A stretch of DNA of 64,000 nt. It comes from Orychophragmus violaceus. Taxonomy: Eukaryota; Streptophyta; Magnoliopsida; Brassicales; Brassicaceae. This document shows, piece by piece, positions 56,935 through 64,000 of the stretch; within the stretch, counting starts at the first letter, position 1; each line of letters begins with the position of its first letter. The notes under the pieces are model-generated. The model saw only the letters and a program-made list of their open reading frames with translations. It made no database searches and was not told where the DNA came from. The stretch lies in the NCBI GenBank assembly GCA_030180135.1, contig CM058230.1, positions 13,517,082 through 13,581,081 on the forward strand. The letters run 5' to 3'. A program made the translations under genes and the position numbers.

Positions 56935-58377
56935 CCAATATAATTTCAGGTAGTTGGTGTTCCAGTTATTACAAATGGAGATCTCAAGAATCAGTTTGTG
57001 GTGGCAACTGTTGGTGACCAAACTCATTTGGCAAAGGGACAAGGCTTTTGAGATTAAAGTGATCTCAATTAAAAGAGGAGTTTATTCAAAAAGCATGAAG
57101 GTTCTCTCATAAAGAAGTGAATGAGCTATAGTAAAATGCTAAGAGTTAGAGGCAATTGGTGCATACTAGGTTGATTTCCATCTACCCATGCCCCAATTAC
57201 TTCTTCTCCTAATCTAGCCCACCTAAATGGATACTACCCTTGATCTAGGCTATTGTTGCCTCATCCCCTTTTCTCAATCAGACACTTTTCATAGAAACTC
57301 CCCAAGGATCAATAAAGACTTTTCAAAACAGTGGCAAATCTTTTCTTTTTAACTAAGCTCAAATCTTTCTTTAGCAATGGTCTCTTTTCTTTCTTTAAGG
57401 TAAGCCCTTGGCTTCTTTTCATTTCAAAATATGAGACACTTTTCTTTTCTTTAAACACATGAGAGCTTTTCTTCTTTTAAAACACTTTGCCAACAAAGAT
57501 AAGATCCCAACCAAAATCCCTTTTCATTCTTCCTTTTCTTTACTCTCTCTCTCCTTTCCCAACTCTTCCCCCAAACTTTGATCCTAGCCTATTGCAAAGC
57601 CAAAGATGTTGAGCTTGCATCTATATGGAAATTTCTCCTAGTCGCCTCATACTCAACACTTTTTACCTAGCTCATTCCAAATAGGCCTATCACTCAAGAT
57701 AGTGTTTGTGGCTTGAAAGAAGGGTGGTGAAAGGTATGGAAATCTATTTGAGCATGTTGAGAGGGGTGGAAAGGATAAGAATGCTCAAATATTTTCAGAG
57801 TATCCATGAGTTTAGCACACAAAGCAAGAGTAAGATAATTAGATGTCATCATTAAGGTTCTCACTTAGGTAGAGCTAGCGTCAATTCAAAGCTTATTTCA
57901 GTTTCAAACCAAGTTTCAAAGCAAGCAATCCGAGCATGGTTCGTCTTAACTTTCTAGCCCTTCTTGAATTACAATCTTATGACAATCAACTAGCTCAAAC
58001 AACTAGCATAAAGAACAAGTCATCAATCAATCAATCTTACAAGGAAATTCAATCATTGCTCCCTATGCATGTGTCCTATATGATGCAACTAGACTCAATC
58101 CTATTATGCTATTGCAACTACATGCTTTTCTTTTTGAAATTTTTTGAAATTTTTCAATTTTTTTTTGGATTTTCTATGCCTTAGATGAATGCATGAGACT
58201 CAAGTGATAAAATCAAAAATAAGAAACAAAACAAACCAAATTAGCAACTGGTCTCTCCCCCAAACTTAAATCACACGGTCCCTTGTGTGATCTAGGCAAG
58301 GAAGAAAGACCGAAAACACACAAAAAGCAAACGAAAGAAAGAAGAAAAACTATGTACAAATGTGGAGTGTAACCTGG
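56935..58377 (-). other. 3' non-coding/LTR region of the Athila-like element
   Basis: CT-rich on the plus strand and free of gene-like ORFs. It holds two polypurine-like motifs on the minus strand, so the 3' LTR must begin after one of them. TGTTGGTGACC at about 57009 could be an LTR end, but without the other LTR this cannot be confirmed. Confidence 0.45.
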
Positions 58378-60090
58378 CTAGAAGTGGAGGTATGGAGGTG
58401 ATGAGTCTCCCATTGAGTAAGTCGGGTTTGAGGAAGAGCAGGACGGTGTCCTCATGGCTCTCCTCTTTCTCCTTCTGTCCTCGCGAGTGGAGTGGCGGTG
58501 AGGATCCTCATAATAGGAGTCGTGAGCCATGCGCGCAGATCCTCCGGTCTCGTGTCCAGCAACCGAGTACCTTCCCTGCTCAAATTCAGCCTGCTCAACC
58601 AGAACATCGGCTTCAGCTATCACCTCCTCCGTCGCTGCCTGAATCTCCTCATCTACACCAGCCTGAGCCTCTCGGGATGTGGAGGTCTGTCCCGCAGCGC
58701 TACTCTTGTCTTTCTTCCCCACAATCATCTTAAGAACCTTGGTCACTTTCTTCAAGCAGGTAGCCATCTTCTTAATGTTCCTCCCGTGCCATTTGCTCTG
58801 CCTCTGGAGGTCCCGGTTCTGGTCCCTCAGTGCTCTTACTGTCTTGTTCGCGATAGGATCATCTAGAGGCTCGATAAGGTATCTGTGCAGCCCATACACC
58901 CCAGCAGGTGCATCGGAAGTATCAGGCTCTGGTGCAGTCGCTCTCTGGGACCCGTGAGGTCCAAACACATGCTCCACCCCCGGTAAAAATCTGATATGAG
59001 CTCTGTTGGCAAAGCTTGTAATGTCGGGGTTTGGGAGGAGATACCCTTCTTCGTGGGAAGTACCCGAGCACATCCGGTAGAGATGGCGCTCTGGAGGCGG
59101 CTTGGAGGCGAGGTAGTGAGTTCGGATAAGCTGCGGAACATCCAGCCATGCTACTGGTGTAGGCGCCCCAAATGTCTTCTCATCTAGACTTCCTTTCAGT
59201 TTTACCTTCTTTTTCACAAGCAACGGCGTGATCAAACCACCCATGCTGAACTTCGGACTAGCGTCCCTCACTGACATTGCCCAATCTCGGTGGACAGCAA
59301 ACTGCTCTATCAAAATGGAAGTGTAGCTTGGGAGGCGCTCAACTGGTGGTATTGGCTGACCGTTGGGATATGTGAGCAGGAGAGGCTGCAACCCAATGTA
59401 GAGAAGCTTCATCTCCATCTCTGTGACCTGCCCCGTCTCCTTCCTAGTAAATAGAGTATGTGCTAATGCTTTGTGCACATAGCGAATGGCTGGGTGTCTG
59501 ATCCTTGCGTTCTTCATAGCTCCCAGCTTAAAGGGCCCATCAGCTATCATCTGCCAAACACCCTCGAGGTCGTCCTTATCAATGGGGATAAAAGTTCCCA
59601 GCTGAGCACCATTCTCTGGAAAATCAAAAACTGCAGCTATGTCTTCATACGTCATACTGAACTTATTCCTACCCATTTGGAAATCAATCTTCCCTCGACT
59701 CACTTCCCCTGCCAAAGCGGCTCTCCTCATGTTGACTGTTGCTTTCATGGATGAGAGGAATTGGCATGCTGAGCTCTGGTAGGAGTCACTGGCAAGGTTG
59801 AAGAACTCCTTAAGGCCCATGTTCTCTACAATCTCGTTGTAGTCATCCAGTAGCCCAAGTGCAGTAAGTGTCGGGGTGTGAGGGTATCGGGTTGGCCAAA
59901 ATGGTATCCCCTCCAGCTTGTCATATATCTCAGAGGTGGAGTACTTATGTGGCACCTGGATCATTCTTACTGGGGCCTCTGGTACCTCTTCCTCAACTGC
60001 TATCCCTTTCCCTCTTGATGAAGTTCCCTCATCTTGTATCGGCTCTTGTGCCTTTGGGTTTGGTTTTGGGTTGGCGCGCTTCCTTGTCAT
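58378..60090 (-). CDS. Athila ORF-1 / env-like protein
   Basis: An uninterrupted 570-codon frame starts at the ATG at 60088-60090, downstream of integrase in the minus-strand element. This is the position of the Athila env-like gene (Pfam ATHILA ORF-1 family). The N-terminus is Lys/Pro-rich and disordered. A long globular part follows (about residues 45-370: 'YSTSEIYDKLEGIPFWPTRY', 'FSMTYEDIAAVFDFPENGAQ', 'PSYTSILIEQFAVHRDWAM'). Near residues 410-450 is a basic, coiled-coil-like helix, and the tail is acidic then Ser/Arg-rich. No clear signal peptide or transmembrane helix is visible, so an envelope function is unsupported. The intact frame contrasts with the broken pol. Function is unknown. 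Confidence 0.8.
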   Translation of the reverse strand: MTRKRANPKPNPKAQEPIQDEGTSSRGKGIAVEEEVPEAPVRMIQVPHKYSTSEIYDKLEGIPFWPTRYPHTPTLTALGLLDDYNEIVENMGLKEFFNLASDSYQSSACQFLSSMKATVNMRRAALAGEVSRGKIDFQMGRNKFSMTYEDIAAVFDFPENGAQLGTFIPIDKDDLEGVWQMIADGPFKLGAMKNARIRHPAIRYVHKALAHTLFTRKETGQVTEMEMKLLYIGLQPLLLTYPNGQPIPPVERLPSYTSILIEQFAVHRDWAMSVRDASPKFSMGGLITPLLVKKKVKLKGSLDEKTFGAPTPVAWLDVPQLIRTHYLASKPPPERHLYRMCSGTSHEEGYLLPNPDITSFANRAHIRFLPGVEHVFGPHGSQRATAPEPDTSDAPAGVYGLHRYLIEPLDDPIANKTVRALRDQNRDLQRQSKWHGRNIKKMATCLKKVTKVLKMIVGKKDKSSAAGQTSTSREAQAGVDEEIQAATEEVIAEADVLVEQAEFEQGRYSVAGHETGGSARMAHDSYYEDPHRHSTREDRRRKRRAMRTPSCSSSNPTYSMGDSSPPYLHF

Positions 60091-60952
60091 TGTCCTACAT
60101 AAGACAACTCAAAGAACGAATAAGCACATCGTACAATCTACCAACACAATCAATAAGAGCTTAAGGCATTGATGATCAACAATTGTGGGAGCTTAACAAT
60201 TGCATACTTTTTCAATTTCAATGGAGTAAACAAGCTTAAGCCTCTTAACAAACTCAATTCTAGCTCAACATAAGCACAAATCAATCACATTCTTGAGCAA
60301 TTCACAATCTCATCAACCAAAGGTCCTCAATGCACATTTTTGAAACTTTTGTGAAACAAAACTCATCCAAATCAAGTAGTATCACAAAATTAAGCCTTTA
60401 ACCATCCAATGCATCATTAGAAACCATCCAATTAGAAAATCCCCAAAAAATTTCGGATTCCAAATTTCTCAAGAACCCTAATTCACCAAAAATCAAATTC
60501 ATTCGTTCCTAGGGCGAAATTGGCAATGGGTATTCATTCAAACACATATTGAGACAGTTTCAAGCTATATCAATCATCCACAACCAAAAAATTCGAGTTC
60601 AAAATTTCCGGGTTTTTCAATCCAAAAATCTTGAGAGAGTTGAGATTATTACCTTGGTTTGTGATGAAGGATGGCGATGGAGAGTGAAAACAAGTGATAG
60701 AGCCAACAAAATCGCAAACTTAGAGCTTTGAATCACTGAAAACCGAGTTGAATTGAGAGAGGAAGAGATTTTGGAAACTTGAGTGAGTTTTGTTTAGAAA
60801 ATCGCCAAAGTGGAGAGAAGAGGAGATGAAATCGGGATTTGGAGGAGGAAAAAAGGGGGAAATCGGTTCAAACCGGTTCATTAAATCGATTTTGGGTAAA
60901 AATCCGGGTTGAAAACGGTTTAGGTTCGAGAAAACTTACCCGGGCGAAGGTG
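60091..60952 (-). other. Non-coding spacer of the Athila-like element
   Basis: Lies between the env-like gene and the hairpin array. AT-rich in 60091-60660, then purine-rich. No supported ORF. Confidence 0.55.
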
Positions 60953-61300
60953 CGTATCGGCCTGGCCAACCGATACGCCAGCCGATATCAACTCTCGGAT
61001 TTAATTCCTGCATCCCGTATCGGTCTGGCCAACCGATACGGGGACCGATATTTGTTCACTCCTAGGATCCGTATCGGCTTGGCCAACCGATACGGGGACC
61101 GATATTGGCTCTCGGTTTTTTTCTGTTGCATCCCGTATCGGCCTGGCCAACCGATACGGTACCCGATATCGATCTTTCTGGGAAATCCGTATCGGCCTGG
61201 CCAACCGATACGGTGCCCGATATTGAGCCTCGGATTATTTTTACCAGAACCGTATCGGCCTGGCCAGCCGATACGGAACCCGATATTGGCTCCTGCACCA
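60953..61300. repeat. Six-copy palindromic hairpin array, dimeric 117-bp unit
   Basis: Six copies of CCGTATCGG-(CCTGGCCAA-like)-CCGATACGG start at 60953, 61016, 61070, 61134, 61188 and 61251, each followed by 'ccgatat'. Spacings alternate 63, 54, 64, 54 and 63 bp. The long spacers share 'ctcggattt/ctcggtttt' and the short ones do not, so the real unit is a dimer of about 117-118 bp repeated three times. The 9-bp arms are nearly perfect and the loops contain the palindrome TGGCCA. Copy 1 has one arm changed (gcgtatcgg/ccgatacgc), with compensating bases that keep pairing. Confidence 0.95.
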
Positions 61301-61495
61301 TTTTTCTTCATTTCCGTGGCCTTTGCTCAACTCCAACTGATCTACAACCTCATCCTTAAGCCAAAACCTGACAAAACTCAAAGCAAAACATCAAAAATAA
61401 CAAGCAAAAGACGTATGTACAAGGATAAACATGGGAATGTCTCCCAAGTGCGCTTTTGTTTAAAGTCGTTAAGCTCGACTTTGCAAACCGTGATC

Positions 61496-62460
61496 TCAAG
61501 CTGAGGGAGGGCTAGAGAGTGGAATCGAAGTCCCTTCCTCTATTGCTTCTGAGACGGAGTAATGCTTGAGTCTCTGGCCATTGACCGTGAACTCTTCATC
61601 AGATTTTCCCAAAAGTACCACCGCTCCATATGGTCTCACCTCCTTCACTCTAAACGGTCCCGACCATCTAGACTTGAGTTTTCCGGGAAAGAGTTTCAAC
61701 CGGGAGTTAAAGAGCAACACAAGATCTCTTTCCTTGAACTCCTTCTTTTGGATCAGCTTATCATGAAAAAGCTTGGTCCTCTCCTTATAGATCTTCGAGC
61801 TCTCAAAAGCCTCAAGCCGTATCTCGTCAAGTTCGTTCAACTGAATCAATCTCCTCTCAGTCGCGGTTTTTATGTCAAAGTTCAGCAACTTGACAGCCCA
61901 CATGGCCTTGTATTCCACCTCCACCGGTAAGTGACATGACTTACCATACAGCATGGTGAATGGTGTAGTGCCCAATGGAGTCTTGAAAGCAGTCCTATAC
62001 GCCCACAGTGCGTCATCAAGTTTCTTAGCCCAATCTTTCCTTGAGGCTCCAACAGTCTTCTCTAGGATAGCCTTGATTTGCCTATTGGACACTTCAACTT
62101 GCCCGCTTGTCTGAGGATGATATGGTGTTGCAACCTTATGCTTCACTCCATACTTCTTCAAGAGACTCTCAAATAGCTTGTTGATGAAGTGTGAGCCTCC
62201 ATCACTGATCACAATCCTCGGGATTCCAAATCTTGGGAAGATGATGCTCTTGAATAGCTTTATCACAACCTTGGCGTCGTTCGTTGGACTCGCCACTGCT
62301 TCTACCCATTTGGAAACATAATCCACAACTACTAAGATGTAGCTATTCCCGTAAGAGGATGGGAAGGGTCCCATGAAATCAATGCCCCACACATCAAATA
62401 CTTCAACTTCAAGGATGGGGTTTTGAGGCATCTCATTTCTTCTACTGATGTTCCCCTTTC
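61496..62460 (-). pseudogene. Athila-like integrase core and C-terminus
   Basis: Continuous from a TGA near 62458 down to 61496. The catalytic triad sits in 'DVWGIDFMGPFPSS', 'RIVISDGGSHF' and 'SGQVEVSNRQIKAIL'. The C-terminal part has the GPY/F-type 'SRWSGPFRVKEV', and there is no chromodomain, as expected for Athila. It would catalyse insertion of the cDNA. The upstream HHCC zinc-binding domain (HCHGSDYGGHF, CDPC) is encoded at 62459-62659, separated from the core by the TGA. Confidence 0.92.
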
Positions 62461-64000
62461 ATTGACAAGGATCACACTTAGTAATGAACTCCTGGGCATC
62501 TTTGAACATTGTAGGCCACCAAAACCCAGCTTGTAGAGCCTTTTGAACCGTCTTGAAAGTGGCAAAGTGACCACCATAATCTGACCCATGGCAATGTAGG
62601 AGAATGCCTCCCACTTCTTCATCAGCTATGCACCTTCTATAGAGTTGATCCTTGCACAAAGTGTAGAGGTAAGGCTCATCCCAATAGTACCTGTTGACAT
62701 CTCTAAATAACTTTTTTCATTGGTAGCTATCGAGGCTTGGTGGTTCTTTCCCAACAGCTAGGAAATTGACTATATCAGCATACCACGGTTCCTTGTCTTC
62801 AATAGAATTGACCTCCTCAATCCTCATTCTTGTATCATGAGCATCCTTGACAACTTTGCAAGCCATTAGCTGTTCCTCAGGGAGAGAGTCATCTAGAGGA
62901 ATTCCATCCTCAATTCTCAGTCTTGACAAATGATCTGCTACTCCATTCTCAATGCCTTTCTTATCCTTGATCTCCAAATCAAATTCTTGTAGCAGCAGTA
63001 TCCACCTCAGAAGCCTTGGCTTGGCATCTTTCTTGGCAAGTAAATACCTTAACGCAGCATGATCCGTGTACACCACAACTTTAGATCCAACCAAGTATGA
63101 TCTGAAATTCTCAAAGGCAAACACCACAGCAAGAAGCTCTTTCTCAGTTGTTGCATACCTCACTTGAGCATCGTCCAATGTCCTACTAGCATAGTATATG
63201 ACATGGAGTTTCTTGTCTTTCCTCTGTCCAAGGACTGCTCCTACTGCGTAGTCACTTGCATCACACATGATCTCAAAAGGCAACTCCCAGTCGGGAGCTT
63301 GGACTATCGGGGCGCTAATCAAGGCCTCCTTAATCATGTGGAACGCTGCCAAACACTCATCATCAAACACAAAATCTGTCTCCTTACACAGCAGACGTGT
63401 AAGTGGTCTAGCGATCTTGTAGAAATTCTTAATAAACCGCCGGTAGAACCCTGCATGACCCAAAAAGCTTCAGATTTCCTTCACTGAGTTTGGTGGCTGA
63501 AGACTTGTCATCACCTCTATCTTAGCCTTATCCACTTCCCACTCTCTGAGATCTTGTGACCCAACACAATCCCCTCTGTTACCATGAAGTGGCACTTCTC
63601 CCAATTGAGCACGAGGTTCATTTCTTCACATCTCTTTAACACCCTGCACAGATTCAGCAAACAGGAGGAGAAAGAAGAACCATACACAGAGAAATCATCC
63701 ATAAAGACTTCTACAATATCCTCAATAAGATCTGAGAAAATAGACATCATGCACCGCTGAAAGGTAGCCGGTGCATTGCACAAGCCAAATGGCATCCTTC
63801 GATAAGCAAAGGTACCATAAGGACAAGTGAATGTCGTTTTCTCCTGATCATTAGGATGTATCGGGATCTGAAAGAATCCACTGTATCCATCAAGAAAGCA
63901 ATAGAAAGGATGATTAGCAAGGCGTTCTAGCATTTGATCAATGAACGGTAATGGAAAATGATCCTTCCTAGATGCGGCATTTAGTTTTCTATAATCAATA
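62461..64000 (-). pseudogene. Athila-like RT and RNase H with integrase zinc finger, partial
   Basis: RT enters from the window edge ('DYRKLNA' near 63985) and shows 'MPFGLCNAPATFQ' and the catalytic 'VFMDDFSVYG'. A one-base deletion near 63540 and a TGA near 63467 interrupt before 'SFLGHAGFYRRFIKNF'. RNase H follows in 63463-62717 with 'EIMCDASDYAVGAVLG', 'TTEKELLAVVFAFE' and 'VYTDHAAL'. A TGA at about 62714 then precedes the integrase HHCC region. The premature stops in this pol (near 63467, 62714 and 62458) are all TGA, and at least two fall where relatives have Arg. Confidence 0.9.

Larger units (their letters stand above)
56935..64000 (-). mobile_element. Athila-like Ty3/gypsy element, minus strand, cut by the window edge
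   Basis: In minus-strand order this holds RT, RNase H, integrase, a non-coding hairpin array, an Athila ORF-1/env-like gene, and purine-rich tracts leading towards a 3' LTR. The 5' LTR, gag and protease lie beyond 64000. The 3' LTR limits cannot be set: 'gatttaagtttgggggagagacc' (minus, about 58264-58242) and 'atcaaagtttgggggaagagt' (minus, about 57583-57563) are both possible polypurine tracts, so the left border given is only approximate. The 5' part of the internal region is not visible. Confidence 0.8.

Noticed and set aside
60953..61300. CRISPR-like regular repeat/spacer pattern
   Set aside because: Plant nuclear context inside a gypsy element, no cas genes, related spacers with a dimeric order, and palindromic repeats typical of a tandem repeat.
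60839..61504. 221-codon plus-strand frame with repeated RIGLANRYGDRY-like peptide
   Set aside because: Produced by the hairpin array; frames are open on both strands, it is antisense to the element, and flanks show no coding character.

Overview
This window is a transposon-packed stretch of a plant nuclear genome, most likely a Brassicaceae species (Arabidopsis/Brassica type). The case rests on Athila-type and Copia retrotransposons primed by tRNA-Asp-like and initiator-Met-like binding sites, plant L1-type LINEs with zf-RVT and RNase H tails, Helitron 3' hairpins ending in CTAG, hAT-type MITEs, and a type I (M-gamma-like) MADS-box gene. The species cannot be fixed from sequence alone. Only one ordinary, apparently intact host-type gene is visible, the MADS-box gene at 55643-56128. 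Almost everything else is mobile DNA or its debris, as in pericentromeric or heterochromatic plant DNA.

Layout. 1-560: partial LTR-like sequence. 560-3080: a diverged AT-rich array with about eight or nine imperfect copies. 3389-3436: truncated tRNA-Lys(CUU) relic. 4402-4430: Helitron 3' end. 5640-7640: decayed gene-like sequence interrupted by a hAT-like MITE. 8029-17040: a minus-strand LINE with a perfect 14-bp target duplication, split by a 3.18-kb Copia deletion derivative (9487-12666) with its own 5-bp duplication. 18218-22423: a 4.2-kb Helitron carrying captured fragments of a ubiquitin gene and of a spliced zinc-finger gene; a second Helitron end lies at 22705. 23030-24833: small degenerate Copia. 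25623-27632: minus-strand Copia relic. 27638-34292: Athila-like gypsy element with near-identical 1.2-kb LTRs but no pol. 34310-39411: full-length minus-strand Copia with nonsense codons. 40435-52983: plus-strand LINE split by an 8.9-kb Sirevirus/Endovir-like Copia (43572-52435) with about 99.4% identical LTRs and a third, apparently spliced 3' ORF. 53880-54993: LINE relic. 55643-56128: MADS-box gene. 56752-56926: hAT MITE with an 8-bp duplication. About 56935-64000: minus-strand Athila-like element cut by the window edge, with RT-RNase H-integrase, a six-hairpin repeat array, and an Athila ORF-1/env-like gene.

The elements do not form a pathway; their relations are insertional. The order of events is readable for both LINE/Copia nests: the LINE first, then the Copia. 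Several elements lack enzymes yet have nearly identical LTRs (9487-12666 and 27638-34292), so they were probably mobilised in trans by relatives. The most unusual structures are short palindromic motifs scattered or arrayed inside the Athila-like elements: TGCATCGATCGATGCA-type motifs in 27638-34292, and a dimeric 117-bp higher-order array of CCGTATCGG/CCGATACGG hairpins at 60953-61300. A spliced 3' ORF in the Sirevirus-like element, whose predicted acceptor overlaps a polypurine motif, is also notable.
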